A DNA stretch of 39,315 bases from Roseomonas acroporae (lineage in GTDB: Bacteria > Pseudomonadota > Alphaproteobacteria > Acetobacterales > Acetobacteraceae). The position numbers and the translations under genes are program-made. Of this stretch, positions 8,350 to 17,024 are shown in pieces; within the stretch, counting starts at the first letter, position 1; each line of letters starts with the position of its first letter. The stretch is taken from NCBI RefSeq assembly GCF_023223525.1, contig NZ_JALPRX010000081.1, positions 1 through 39,315 on the forward strand, written 5' to 3'. The notes below the pieces were generated by a model that saw only the letters and a list, made by a program, of their open reading frames with translations, was not told the DNA's origin and ran no database searches.

Positions 8350-9351
8350 ATGACGATCCGGGGCGATGGACCCGACCGGCGCGCTCTGCTGCGCGGCACG
8401 GTGGCGCTCGGCCTGCCGGCCGCCTGTCTCCGGCCTCGCCGCGCGGCGGCGGCGCCACCGCGCACCGCCTCCCTGCTGACGCCGGGTCCCGAGGGGGGGC
8501 CGCTGCTGCGGCAGGGCCGGCGGATCACCGCGGTGCTGTCCCGCGCCCTGCCGACGCCCGAGGCGCTGGTGCTCACCGTGGTCGGCGGGCCGGACGGCGT
8601 GACCGCCGCCAACCGCTTCGCCGCCGAGGCGGCACCCGATGGCCGCACCATGCTGCTGCTGCCGGGCGAGACGGCTCAGGCCTGGCTGGTGGGCGATCCG
8701 CGCGCGCGCTTCGATCCCTCGGGCTGGACGCCCGTCTGCGCCACCGAGCGGCCTGCGATGGTGGTCGGGCGCGGGGCGCTGCAGCCCGGTGCCCAGCCGC
8801 GCTTCGCCCTGTCCTCCCCGGCCGCGCCGGAAGCCGTGGGGCTGCTGGCGCTCGACCTCGCCGGGGTCCCGGCCCGTCCGGTGCCGCTGCTCGGGCTGAG
8901 CGTGGATGGGCTGGATGCCTTCGCGCAGGGTGCGGTGGATGCGCTGGTGGTGCGCGACGAGACGGGGCTGCGCCAGGCGCGCGGCCTCGGCGGCCAGCCC
9001 TGGCTGGCCCTGTGCGAGCGGTCCGAGACCGGCGGCCTCGGCTGCCCGACGCTGACCGACCTCGCCGCCATCGCCCCTCCCGAGCCGATGGCGGCCTGCC
9101 GGGCCGCCGCCGCGTCGCTGCGCCTGCGCTCGGCGGTGGTGCTTCCCTCGCTCACCCCCGCCGACACGGTGGCATTCTGGCGTCGTGCCGCGCAGCGTTT
9201 CGTGGAGAACGAGGCGCGCGAGGTGCCGGACGCCGTGGCGCTGGAAGGCACCGCGGCGGCGGCGGCGCTCGGGGTCATCACGCCGCTGCCCGAGGCGAAG
9301 CTCGCCTACCGGGAATGGCTGCTGCGGCGCCTGGAGTGGAGCGCCGGCTGA
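8350..9351 (+). CDS. exported protein resembling Bug/TctC-type solute receptors
   Basis: A 333-aa protein with a Tat-like N-terminus (DRRALLRGTVALGLPAACL then an Ala/Arg-rich end). The mature part follows the order of strands of Bug (tripartite tricarboxylate transporter) receptors: an early 'VLTVVGGPDGVTAANRFA' equivalent to the P-loop-like GGxxD region, 'DALVVRDETGL', and a C-terminal helical segment with 'LEGTAAAAALGVITPL'. It is more divergent than usual Bug proteins, so the family call is tentative. No TctA/TctB genes are present. The ATG at 8350 has GGGAGG 4 bases upstream; a start at 8320 is possible but shows no better ribosome site. Confidence 0.6.
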   Translation: MTIRGDGPDRRALLRGTVALGLPAACLRPRRAAAAPPRTASLLTPGPEGGPLLRQGRRITAVLSRALPTPEALVLTVVGGPDGVTAANRFAAEAAPDGRTMLLLPGETAQAWLVGDPRARFDPSGWTPVCATERPAMVVGRGALQPGAQPRFALSSPAAPEAVGLLALDLAGVPARPVPLLGLSVDGLDAFAQGAVDALVVRDETGLRQARGLGGQPWLALCERSETGGLGCPTLTDLAAIAPPEPMAACRAAAASLRLRSAVVLPSLTPADTVAFWRRAAQRFVENEAREVPDAVALEGTAAAAALGVITPLPEAKLAYREWLLRRLEWSAG

Positions 9352-9363
9352 ACCCGGCGGACC

Positions 9364-9386
9364 GCCGGGGGCGGCGAACCCCCGGC
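9364..9386. terminator. hairpin between convergent genes
   Basis: GCCGGGGG/CCCCCGGC, an 8-bp perfect stem with a 7-base loop, lies in the 57-base gap between the Bug-like gene and the dienelactone hydrolase gene. There is no T-run. Confidence 0.4.
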
Positions 9387-9408
9387 TTCCGGACCTCGGC
9401 CCCGTACC

Positions 9409-10110
9409 TCAGCCCAGCGCCGCCGCCAGCGCCTCGGCGGTGCGGCCGTTGGCGATGGTGGCGGCACGGCCGTCCCAGGAATGGCCGCCCATGCGCGCGA
9501 AGGCATGGTCCACGCCCGGATAGACGTGGACCTCGGCATGCGGGTTGCCCTGCAGCCCCGCCACCACCTTGTCGCGCGCCTCGGGCGGCACGAAGCGGTC
9601 CTTCTCGGCGATGTGCACGAGCAGCGGCGCCCTGATCGCGCCCGCCTCGCCGAGCAGCCCGTCGAGGCCGACGCCGTAGTAGCTGACGTTCACGTCCGAA
9701 TCGGAGCGCTCGGCCATCAGGAAGGCCAGCCGCCCGCCGAGGCAGAAGCCGATCGTGCCCGCCTTGCCGCTGGCGCCCGGCATCGCGCGGGCATGGGCGA
9801 GGGTCGCCTTCAGGTCCTCGACGCCCTTGTCCTGGTCGAAGGCGTTCATCAGCGCGAAGGCCTTCTTCCATTCGGCCTCGGAGCCGTCGGTGAGCTGCAC
9901 GCCGGGCTCGATCCGCCAGAACAGGTCGGGGCAGACGGCGATGAAGCCGAGATCGGCGACCCAGTCGCAGATCTTCCGCATCGACTCGTTGACGCCGAAG
10001 ATCTCCTGGATGACCACCACCGCGCCCGCCGGGTCCTTGCCCTCCGGCGTCGCCACGTAGGCCGCGAAGTCGCCCGTGCCGTCCGGGGCGGCGATCCTGG
10101 TCTCGCTCAT
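9409..10110 (-). CDS. dienelactone hydrolase family protein
   Basis: A 233-aa cytosolic alpha/beta hydrolase of the carboxymethylenebutenolidase family. The catalytic triad is complete: Cys in IGFCLGGRLAF (nucleophile elbow G-x-C-x-G-G), Asp in EKDRFVPPEA and His in GVDHAFARMG. 'VIQEIFGVNESMR' is the usual start of the fold. Such enzymes open dienelactones in aromatic catabolism, but many have other ester substrates; no aromatic-degradation genes accompany it here. The start at 10110 has a perfect AGGAGG 6 bases upstream. It is divergent from the MFS gene. Confidence 0.92.
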   Translation of the reverse strand: MSETRIAAPDGTGDFAAYVATPEGKDPAGAVVVIQEIFGVNESMRKICDWVADLGFIAVCPDLFWRIEPGVQLTDGSEAEWKKAFALMNAFDQDKGVEDLKATLAHARAMPGASGKAGTIGFCLGGRLAFLMAERSDSDVNVSYYGVGLDGLLGEAGAIRAPLLVHIAEKDRFVPPEARDKVVAGLQGNPHAEVHVYPGVDHAFARMGGHSWDGRAATIANGRTAEALAAALG

Positions 10111-10327
10111 GCGTGTCCTCCTGGGTCCGAGGGCCGCACTGTAGCGGAGTGGCGCCGCCGCGCCACGGCATCGCCCGGCCCGATCCGCGGGCGCACCGGC
10201 GCGGCCGCCGTTCCCCCGAAGGGAGGCATGCCCTGCCATGCTCCCCGGCCGGCCGGGGCCCGCCGCCGGCGGCACGGAACGATGCCGCCGCCCTGCGTTG
10301 CAGCCTGGGGCAAGGGAAGGGCAGGGC

Positions 10328-11821
10328 ATGGCCGAAAGCACCGTGGCGACGCCGGGGCACGACGCGATCGCGCCCGATGGCAGCTTCCGCACCGACGTGC
10401 CGGCGCGGCTCGACCGGCTGCCCTGGAGCCGGTTCCACTGGATGGTGGTGGTGGCGCTCGGCATCACCTGGACGCTGGACGGGCTGCAGGTGACGCTGGT
10501 CGGCTCCCTCGCCGGCGCCATCCACGAAAGCCCGAGCCTGCGCCTCACGGCGACCCAGATCGGCCTCACCGGCTCGGCCTACCTCGTCGGCGCCGTGCTC
10601 GGCGCGCTGTTCTTCGGCTGGCTGACCGACCGGCTGGGGCGGCGCAGGCTCTTCTTCATCACGCTGCTGCTCTACATCGCGGCCAGCGTCTTCACCGGCT
10701 TCACCTGGGACTTCTGGTCCTTCGCCCTGGCCCGCGCCCTGACCGGCGCCGGCATCGGCGGCGAGTACGCGGCGGTGAACTCGGCGATCCAGGAGCTGAT
10801 CCCGGCGCGCCGGCGCGGCACCACCGACCTCGCGGTGAACGGCACCTTCTGGCTCGGCGCGATCCTCGGCGCGGGCGTCTCGATCCTGGTGCTGGACCCG
10901 GCGGTGATCGATCCCGAAATCGGCTGGCGCGCCACCTTCGTGGTAAGCGGGCTGCTCTCGCTCGGCGTGCTGCTGCTGCGCCGGCACCTGCCCGAGAGCC
11001 CGCGCTGGCTGATGATCCACGGCGAGCCCGGCGAGGCCTCGCGCATCGTGGGCGAGATCGAGAAGGACGTGGCGCGCGAGAAGGGACCCCTGCCGGAGCC
11101 GGAATACGGCCCGGTGACCCTGCACCGGCGCGGCCACATCGGCATCGGCGAGGTGGTGCGGGCCATGTTCGGCAGCCACCGCGAGCGTACCATCCTCGGC
11201 CTCACCCTGATGGCCTGCCAGGCCTTCTGCTACAACGCGGTGTTCTTCACCTACGCGCTGGTGCTGACGCGGTTCTACGGCATCCCGTCCGGCCAGGTGC
11301 CCTGGTTCATCCTGCCCTTCGCCTTCGGCAACCTGCTCGGGCCGCTGACGCTCGGCCACTTCTTCGACAGCATCGGCCGGCGGCCGATGATCACCCTCAC
11401 CTACGGCATGGCGGGGGTGCTGATGGCGGCCACCGGCCTCGCCTTCGCGCAGGGCTGGCTGACCGCCTGGGAGCAGACCCTGGCCTGGACGGTGATCTTC
11501 TTCTTCGCCTCCGCCGCCGCCTCGGCCGCCTACCTGACGGTGGGCGAGAGCTTCCCGCTGGAGATGCGGGCGCTGGCCATCGCCGTGTTCTACGCCTTCG
11601 GCACGGCGGCGGGCGGCGTGGTGGGGCCGGCGCTGTTCGGCTGGCTGATCGAGGGCGGGGAGCGCGGCGACATCCTCTGGGGCTACCTGATCGCCGCCGC
11701 GCTGATGCTGATCGCCGCCGCGACCGAGTGGAAGCTCGGCTTCGCCGCCGAGGGCAAGCCGCTGGAGGCGGTGGCGACGCCGCTCTCGGCCGGACGGGCC
11801 GGCGGCGGGCGGGGCGCCTGA
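10328..11821 (+). CDS. MFS transporter, sugar-porter-like
   Basis: A 497-aa, 12-helix permease of the major facilitator superfamily. The loop 2-3 motif DRLGRRRLFFITLLLY and the sugar-porter hallmark LPESPRWLM at the end of helix 6 place it near the sugar-porter/aromatic-acid symporter branch. 'GHFFDSIGRRPMI' is the repeat of the motif in the second half. About 40 hydrophilic residues precede helix 1. The substrate cannot be inferred. It has a single promoter region of 217 bases shared with the divergent dienelactone hydrolase gene. The ATG at 10328 is preceded by AAGGGCAGGG; an upstream in-frame extension to 10238 lacks protein-like sequence. Confidence 0.88.
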   Translation: MAESTVATPGHDAIAPDGSFRTDVPARLDRLPWSRFHWMVVVALGITWTLDGLQVTLVGSLAGAIHESPSLRLTATQIGLTGSAYLVGAVLGALFFGWLTDRLGRRRLFFITLLLYIAASVFTGFTWDFWSFALARALTGAGIGGEYAAVNSAIQELIPARRRGTTDLAVNGTFWLGAILGAGVSILVLDPAVIDPEIGWRATFVVSGLLSLGVLLLRRHLPESPRWLMIHGEPGEASRIVGEIEKDVAREKGPLPEPEYGPVTLHRRGHIGIGEVVRAMFGSHRERTILGLTLMACQAFCYNAVFFTYALVLTRFYGIPSGQVPWFILPFAFGNLLGPLTLGHFFDSIGRRPMITLTYGMAGVLMAATGLAFAQGWLTAWEQTLAWTVIFFFASAAASAAYLTVGESFPLEMRALAIAVFYAFGTAAGGVVGPALFGWLIEGGERGDILWGYLIAAALMLIAAATEWKLGFAAEGKPLEAVATPLSAGRAGGGRGA

Positions 11822-11998
11822 CGGGACGGCGGCGCGGGATCCATGGCGCCGATTTCCATTTCGCGGCGGAGCGACTATCTCCAGGAAGGACCGGCGGCTC
11901 CGCGGCGCCCGCCAAGGAGCGCCGTCCGTGCGGCGGGCGCCGCGGCCGTGCGCGCGATTCCGCGCGGAGCCCCGTGCCTGTCCAGGAGGCGTCACGCC

Positions 11999-12493
11999 AT
12001 GACCGTACCCCAGCGGGATTTCCGCGATGCGATGGCCCGGCTGGGCGCGGCGGTGAACATCCTCACCTCGGCGGGCCCCGCGGGCCGCGCCGGGTTCACC
12101 GCCAGCGCCGTCTGCAGCGTGACCGACGCGCCGCCCACCGTGCTGGTCTGCATCAACCGCGCGAGCAACAACAACGCGGTGTTCAAGAGCAACGGCGTGC
12201 TGTGCGTCAACACCCTGGCCTCCGGCCAGCGGGAGCTGTCCGACATCTTCGCCGGCGCCACCGGCTGCTCGATGGAGGATCGCTTCGCGGCCGGCGTCTG
12301 GGGGCATCTGGTCACCGGGGCGCCGGTGCTGCAGGGCGCGGTGGTCTCCTTCGACTGCCGCATCACCGAGGTGCTGGAGAAGGGCACGCACAGCGTGCTC
12401 TTCGCCGAGGTCGAGGCGATACGCGGCGGCAGCGAGCACGAGGGGCTGATCTACTTCGGGCGCGACTACCACCGCGTCGGCAACGCCGCCTGA
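11999..12493 (+). CDS. flavin reductase family protein
   Basis: A 164-aa FMN-binding split-barrel enzyme of the HpaC/RutF type, which supplies reduced flavin to a two-component monooxygenase. The family features are 'FRDAMARLGAAVNILTS', 'GFTASAVCSVTDAPPTVLVC', 'VLCVNTLASGQRELSDIFAG' and a C-terminal 'YFGRDYHRV' close to the NADH site. The length is right for the short form. No partner oxygenase lies in the window. The ATG at 11999 has AGGAGG 10 bases upstream. Downstream come three tandem dispersed repeats rather than another gene. Confidence 0.92.
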   Translation: MTVPQRDFRDAMARLGAAVNILTSAGPAGRAGFTASAVCSVTDAPPTVLVCINRASNNNAVFKSNGVLCVNTLASGQRELSDIFAGATGCSMEDRFAAGVWGHLVTGAPVLQGAVVSFDCRITEVLEKGTHSVLFAEVEAIRGGSEHEGLIYFGRDYHRVGNAA

Positions 12494-12539
12494 CGGCGCG
12501 CGGGGCGGCCCTCCCCGGGCGCGCCCGCGGTCGCGTCCC

Positions 12540-12849
12540 AGAGCGGATCGCCGGAGGAGCGGCTACGCCCGGAGGCGTGAATCCGCTCGGAAAACAACGG
12601 GATGGGGCGGCTCGCAGGCCCAACTGGTTTGCGTGCCGCTCCAGAGCGGATCGCCGGAGGGCGGCTACGCCCGGCGGCGTGAATCCGCTCGGAAAACAAC
12701 GGGATGGGGCGGCTCGCAGTCCCAACTGGTTTGCGTGCCGCTCCAGAGCGGATCGCCGGAGGGCGGCTACGCCCGGCGGCGTGAATCCGCGCCGGGAACA
12801 ACGAGCTACGGCGAACCGCGGTCCCAACCGGACTGCGGTTCGCCGGAGC
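12540..12849. repeat. Family B double-hairpin element, three tandem units
   Basis: This fills the 428-base gap after the flavin reductase gene. Units start at 12540, 12643 and 12745 (periods 103 and 102). Each begins AGAGCGGATCGCCGGAGG and contains a first hairpin with outer arms GAGCGGAT/ATCCGCTC. Units 1 and 2 share the same second hairpin (GCGGCTCGCA/TGCGTGCCGC). Unit 3 has a different second hairpin (CGGCGAACCGC/GCGGTTCGCCG). Spacers are absent, so it is not a CRISPR. Bases 12850-12921 hold nothing I can name except the leader of the next gene. Confidence 0.92.
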
Positions 12850-12921
12850 GGGGCCGGCGTGCCGCGATGGACAGGTTGCAGGAGATTGCATACTGTCTCC
12901 GCGGCATCTCGGGGTGGCGGC

Positions 12922-13302
12922 ATGCGGCGTCTGGTGATCGATCTCGACGGCACGATCACGCGGGACGATCCGGGTCGCGACCACGCCGGGAAGGAGCCGG
13001 ACCCCGAGGCGGTCGCCAGGCTCCGCGAGAGCCGCGCGCAGGGCTTCGCCATCGTCCTCCACGCCGCGCGCAGCATGCGCGCCGACGGCAGCGCGGCCGG
13101 GCCCATCGGCGCCCATGCCTTGCCGGCGGTCGCCGACCGGCCGCGCCGCCACGACATCCCCTGCGACGGGATCCATCCCGGCACGCCCCGGTGCGGCACG
13201 GAGGGCTTCCGCGTGGACGACCGGGCGGTGCGGCCCGACGCGTTCCCGAACCCCGGCCTGCCCGGGAGCCGCGCCCTGATCGGCGGAGCGGCGGGGGGGT
13301 GA
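12922..13302 (+). CDS. HAD-type capsule biosynthesis phosphatase-like protein, degenerate active site
   Basis: A 126-aa single-domain HAD protein resembling the short EcbF/BcbF capsule phosphatases. Motif I is intact (VIDLDGT, Asp7 and Asp9) and so is the motif IV pair (VDDRA, Asp99-Asp100). The motif II residue, normally Thr in the family's 'ATARNM' stretch, appears as Ala48 (LHAARSM). The motif III Lys, normally in 'GKPWCG', is Thr88 (GTPRCG). Motif comparison is from memory of the family. Phosphatase activity is therefore doubtful; a binding or regulatory role, or decay, is possible. It is the first gene of a tightly packed run: the next ATG is 4 bases after its stop. The repeat cluster lies directly upstream. 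Confidence 0.75.
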   Translation: MRRLVIDLDGTITRDDPGRDHAGKEPDPEAVARLRESRAQGFAIVLHAARSMRADGSAAGPIGAHALPAVADRPRRHDIPCDGIHPGTPRCGTEGFRVDDRAVRPDAFPNPGLPGSRALIGGAAGG

Positions 13303-13306
13303 GGCG

Positions 13307-15040
13307 ATGTCCGCCCTCCCGCCCGGGCCGCCGGGCACCGCGCCGGCCCCGGCCCCGGCCCCGGTCCCTGCGCCGCCCGGCGCGTCCGCCGGCGCCTGGC
13401 TGATCCTGTCCTCGGCCTATGTCGGCCAGGAGCTCGCGGCCGAGTTCGGCCCGTTGCCGCCCTGCATGCTGCCGGTGGGGAATTCGCGCCTCTACGAGCT
13501 CCAGCTCGAGCGCATCGCGGCCCACCGGGCCGCGCGCTGGCCCGTGCACCTGACCCTGCCCGAGGACTACCGGCTGCCGGGCGAGGATGCGCGGCGGCTG
13601 GAGGCGGCCGGCGTCGTCGTGGTGCCGGTCCCGCCCGGCCTCCCGCTCGGCGAGGCGGTGGTGTACGCGGTCAACTACATCGGCCTGCCCGACCAGCCCC
13701 TGCGCATCCTGCACGGCGACACGCTGCTCCGCGACCTGCCGGCCGGGCCGCAGGATCCGCCCACGGACCTGATCGCCGTCGCCGCCGGCGGCGACGAGTA
13801 TTCCTGGGCCGAGGCGGAGCTGGCCGAGGGGCTGGTGCGCCGGCTGGAGACCGCCGGCCCCGGCCGCGGCGACGCCCGCCGGCCGATCGCCTGCGGCTAC
13901 TTCGCCTTCCGCAGCGCCACCGCCCTGGTGCGCGACATCACCCGCGCCCGCTACGACTTCATCGAGGGCATCAACCTCTACGCCGCCCGCCACGCCGTGC
14001 GCGCCGCCACCGCCGGGGCGTGGTTCGACTTCGGCCACCTGCAGACCTACTTCCACTCCCGCCGCGCCGTCACCACCGCGCGGCACTTCAACGCGCTGCG
14101 GATCGACGGCCTCACCGCCCGCAAGTCGAGCGCGGACCGCGACAAGATGCGCGCCGAGGCCGCCTGGCTCGGCGGCCTGCCGGCGCCGCTGCGCCTCTAC
14201 GGCGCGCGCCTGCTGGATTCGGGCGGGGACGAGGCGGGGGGCGAGGCCGGGCGCGCCTGGTACGAGACCGAGTACGAGCACATGCCGGCCCTGTCGGAGC
14301 TCTACGTCTTCGGCGCGCTGGGGCGGCCGGGCTGGCTGCGCATCCTCGATTCCTGCGCCGACTTCCTGGCGCTCTGCGCCGCCTCCCGCCGTCCCGGCGC
14401 CGCGCCCGGCTCGGGCGACGCGGTGCTGGCGGAGCTCGCCGGGCGCAAGACGCTGCGCCGGCTCGCCCGCTTCGCGCGCGAGAGCGGCTTCGACATCGAC
14501 CACCCGATGCGCCTGGACGGCCGGCCGCTGCCCTCGCTCGCCGCGATCGCCGAGTCGCTGGCCGCACTCGCCGAGACGCGCGACGGGCGCGCCGAGTGCG
14601 TGATGCACGGCGACTTCTGCTTCAGCAACATCCTCTGGAACGCCCGCGCCCGCCGCATCCGGCTGATCGACCCGCGCGGCCATGTGCGCCCCGGCCATCC
14701 CGGCCTCCACGGCGACCTGCGCTACGACCTCGCCAAGCTCGCCCACTCCATCCTCGGCCGCTACGACCTGATCCTGGCCGGGCGCTACCGGCTGGAGGCG
14801 CCCTCGCCGCACGACCTCGCCATCCGCTTCGAGCCGGCGCCGCACCAGGCCTGGCTGGAGGAGGCCTTCGCCGACCTCTCGGTGGACGGGGTGCACGCCG
14901 CCGGCCCGGCCGTGCGGGCGGCGATGACCGGGCTGTTCCTGTCCATGCTGCCGCTCCACGCCGACCGGCCGGACCGCCAGCGCGCCTTCATCGCCAACGC
15001 GCTGCGGCTCTACGCGGCGCTGGAGCGGGTGCCGGCATGA
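13307..15040 (+). CDS. nucleotidyltransferase-like / phosphotransferase (APH fold) fusion, glycan biosynthesis
   Basis: A 577-aa two-domain protein. After a Pro/Ala-rich leader (residues 5-27), residues 30-240 resemble a sugar-nucleotidyltransferase: 'CMLPVGNSRLYELQLERI', 'GEAVVYAVNYI', 'RILHGDTLL'. The normal GxGxR nucleotide loop is replaced by 'SSAYVGQELAAEFG', so this half may be an unusual or inactive transferase. Residues about 290-577 form an aminoglycoside/choline-kinase-like domain with the Brenner motif HGDFCFSNILW near residue 434 and DPRG (normally DxD/DFG-type) near 459. Such fusions occur in capsule loci next to the HAD protein and a second nucleotidyltransferase. The likely role is to phosphorylate and activate a sugar or alcohol substituent. 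It overlaps the next gene as ATGA. Confidence 0.78.
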   Translation: MSALPPGPPGTAPAPAPAPVPAPPGASAGAWLILSSAYVGQELAAEFGPLPPCMLPVGNSRLYELQLERIAAHRAARWPVHLTLPEDYRLPGEDARRLEAAGVVVVPVPPGLPLGEAVVYAVNYIGLPDQPLRILHGDTLLRDLPAGPQDPPTDLIAVAAGGDEYSWAEAELAEGLVRRLETAGPGRGDARRPIACGYFAFRSATALVRDITRARYDFIEGINLYAARHAVRAATAGAWFDFGHLQTYFHSRRAVTTARHFNALRIDGLTARKSSADRDKMRAEAAWLGGLPAPLRLYGARLLDSGGDEAGGEAGRAWYETEYEHMPALSELYVFGALGRPGWLRILDSCADFLALCAASRRPGAAPGSGDAVLAELAGRKTLRRLARFARESGFDIDHPMRLDGRPLPSLAAIAESLAALAETRDGRAECVMHGDFCFSNILWNARARRIRLIDPRGHVRPGHPGLHGDLRYDLAKLAHSILGRYDLILAGRYRLEAPSPHDLAIRFEPAPHQAWLEEAFADLSVDGVHAAGPAVRAAMTGLFLSMLPLHADRPDRQRAFIANALRLYAALERVPA

Positions 15041-15849
15041 TCGTGATCCCGATGGCCGGCCTCTCCCGGCGCTTCGCCGAGGCCGGCTACGACCGGCCCA
15101 AGTACATGCTGCCGCTCGGCGGCCGCAGCGTGTTCGCGCACGCCCTGGCCAGCTTCGAGCGCTACTTCGCCACCGGGCGCTTCCTGCTGATCGCCCGCGA
15201 CGTGGACGGCACCGCCGGCTTCGTGGCGCGCGAATGCGCGGCGCTCGGCATCCGCGACGCCGCCACCGTGCTGCTGGACGCGCCCACCGCCGGGCAGGCG
15301 GAGACGGTGGCGCTTGGCCTCGAACGCGCCGGCATCGGCCCGGCCGAGCCGCTCACCGTCTTCAACATCGATACCTTCCGCCCCGGCTTCCGCTTCCCGG
15401 AGGCACGCTGGTTCGCGCGCTCGGACGGCTACCTGGAGGTGTTCCGCGGCGGCGGCGCCAACTGGTCCTACGTCCGCCCGGCGGAGGTGCCGGTGGAGGT
15501 GCTGGCGGAGGTGCCGGCGGACTTCCCGGCGGGCGGGCCACCGGGGGAGGCGGAGCCGCTGGTGGCGGAGACGGCGGAGAAGCGACCGCTCTCCGACCTC
15601 TGCTGCACCGGCCTCTACCACTTCGCGCATGCCGGGGCGTTCGGCGCGGCATTGGCGGCCGAGCGCCGGCGCCCCTCGGCGCCGGAACTCTACGTGGCGC
15701 CGCTCTACAACCACCTGATCACGGCGGGCGGCCGGGTCCACTACGCCGTCGTGCCGCCGGGCGCGCTGCAATTCTGCGGCGTGCCGGCCGAGTACGAGAC
15801 CCTGCGCGCCGGCGGCAGCACCGCCCCGGCGGAGCCGCGCGCGGCGTGA
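15037..15849 (+). CDS. sugar-phosphate nucleotidyltransferase-like protein (GT-A fold)
   Basis: A 270-aa cytosolic protein starting 'MIVIPMAGLSRRFAEAGYDR', then PKYMLPLGG. This is the nucleotide-binding loop and conserved Lys of NDP-sugar pyrophosphorylases. The metal-site region appears as FNIDTFRPGF, and 'GQAETVALGLE' matches the base-recognition strand. An insertion of Val/Glu/Pro repeats (about residues 149-172, VEVPVEVLAEVPADF) is unusual for the family. C-terminal 'QFCGVPAEYETLRAGGS' is typical of capsule-locus members. It overlaps the preceding gene by ATGA and the following by GTGA, so the three are translationally coupled. The sugar is unknown. Confidence 0.82.
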   Translation: MIVIPMAGLSRRFAEAGYDRPKYMLPLGGRSVFAHALASFERYFATGRFLLIARDVDGTAGFVARECAALGIRDAATVLLDAPTAGQAETVALGLERAGIGPAEPLTVFNIDTFRPGFRFPEARWFARSDGYLEVFRGGGANWSYVRPAEVPVEVLAEVPADFPAGGPPGEAEPLVAETAEKRPLSDLCCTGLYHFAHAGAFGAALAAERRRPSAPELYVAPLYNHLITAGGRVHYAVVPPGALQFCGVPAEYETLRAGGSTAPAEPRAA

Positions 15850-17024
15850 GTCCGCCAGACCTTCCTGGCCGCGACCCGCCAGACTTCGACCCGCCAGGCT
15901 TCGACCCACCAGGCTTCGACCCGCCGGCCTTCGACCTGCCGGGCTTCCTGCGGCAATTGCCCGACCGGCTGCCGCGTGCCGGCGACGCGGCGCGGACCGC
16001 CTTCCCGCCCGGCGACGGCGTGGCGACGCCCGACCGGCTGCTGGCCCGCGCGGCCTTCGTGCTGGCCGCGCGGCACGCGCTGCGGCGGCACGGCGACGGG
16101 CCCGCCGGCCTGCTGGTGGCGACCGGGGCGGAGCGGGAGATGCTGCTCGCGGGGCTGCCGCCCGGCCGCGTGCCGGACATGGTGCCGCTGGACCTCGCGG
16201 CGGGCGTCCTGCCGGCGCTCGACCGGCTGACGCCGCCTGCGGCGCATGGCCGCTGGGCGACCGCCTGCGTCTCGCCGGCCGCCGGCCCCGCCCTGCAGAT
16301 CGCGCTGCTGCGCCGCCTCGCCGGCCCGGTCGGGGCGGGGATGGCCGAGGGCGGCACGCTGCTCCTCTGCCCGCCCGCCGGGGCCGCCGGCCTGCTGCTG
16401 GCGGCCGCCGACTGCTTCGGCACCGGCGCCGCGCTGCATCCCTTCGCGATGCCGGCCGGGATCGGCTGCGACCTCGTGCTGGCCCGCACCTGCCCCGCCG
16501 CGCCCCTGCCCGGCGCCCCGGGCGGTCTCGACGCCGCCGGCGAGGTCGGCTGCCTGACCGCCGTGCACGACCCCGACCTCGACCTGGCCGAGGCGCACCC
16601 GGATGGCCGCCTGTTCGCGGCCACGCCGGACGAGACGGTCGGCCACGCCGTGGCCGGCCTCGCCTTCCGCTGGCGCGGCCGGCTGGCGGCGATGCTGCAT
16701 CCCGGCCCCTCGACGCGGCCGCGCCGCGCCCTGCGCGGCGCGATGGGGCTGGTGCTGGATTTCGGGCGCGAGGGCGGCGGCTGGCACCGGCTGTTCCTCG
16801 CCGTCTCCGAGCCGCCGCCGGCGGGGCGGCTCGGCCACCTGCCGGGCTGGGGTGCCGGCGCGCCGCCCGACGCGGTGCTGGCCCTGGGCGGCGAGCGCGC
16901 GCTGCTGCTCGACCTGCCGGCGCTGGCCCCGGCCGGCTGGAGCGGCGAGGTGATCCTGTCCGTGCGCGTCGAGGACCTGCCCCGCGCGGCGCTCGGCGCC
17001 TCGGTGTCGCTGGTGGCGGGATGA
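15846..17024 (+). CDS. unrecognised protein; stand-alone paralogue of the C-terminal half of the GT61 protein
   Basis: A 392-aa protein of no family I recognise. It starts at GTG overlapping the previous stop (GTGA). Residues about 10-30 hold imperfect five-residue repeats of the type DPPGF (DPPDF, DPPGF, DPPGF, DPPAF, DLPGF). The rest aligns from start to end with residues about 420-834 of the GT61 protein at 17215. Shared blocks are LRRLA, GLAFRWRG, a VLDF-GG-W-RLFL segment and the closing LDLPALAPA-W-GEVILS-RVED. The middle (GGTLLLCPPAGAAGLLLAAADCFG) looks like the second half of a Rossmann fold. The last 130 residues look like a beta-sandwich. There is no signal peptide or membrane helix. 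Function unknown; position suggests glycan assembly. Confidence 0.75.
   Translation: MSPPDLPGRDPPDFDPPGFDPPGFDPPAFDLPGFLRQLPDRLPRAGDAARTAFPPGDGVATPDRLLARAAFVLAARHALRRHGDGPAGLLVATGAEREMLLAGLPPGRVPDMVPLDLAAGVLPALDRLTPPAAHGRWATACVSPAAGPALQIALLRRLAGPVGAGMAEGGTLLLCPPAGAAGLLLAAADCFGTGAALHPFAMPAGIGCDLVLARTCPAAPLPGAPGGLDAAGEVGCLTAVHDPDLDLAEAHPDGRLFAATPDETVGHAVAGLAFRWRGRLAAMLHPGPSTRPRRALRGAMGLVLDFGREGGGWHRLFLAVSEPPPAGRLGHLPGWGAGAPPDAVLALGGERALLLDLPALAPAGWSGEVILSVRVEDLPRAALGASVSLVAG

Noticed and set aside
7317-8651. Long minus-strand frame covering apt
   Set aside because: apt is certain on the plus strand. Only the last 70 codons of the minus frame, encoding a two-helix DUF2842 protein, are supported.
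12540-12849. Possible CRISPR array
   Set aside because: The period is 102-103 bases and the whole unit is repeated; there are no unique spacers, and no cas genes are present.
9278-13302. Long open frames of more than 1000 codons on both strands over the dienelactone hydrolase, MFS and flavin reductase genes
   Set aside because: Shadows. Only the final 127 codons of the plus-strand frame, from the ATG at 12922, look like a protein (HAD family), and only these are kept.
12633-13403. A possible protein encoded across the tandem repeats
   Set aside because: The frame is open only because the repeat has no stop in this phase; the product is repetitive, Arg-rich, and runs through the HAD gene in another frame.
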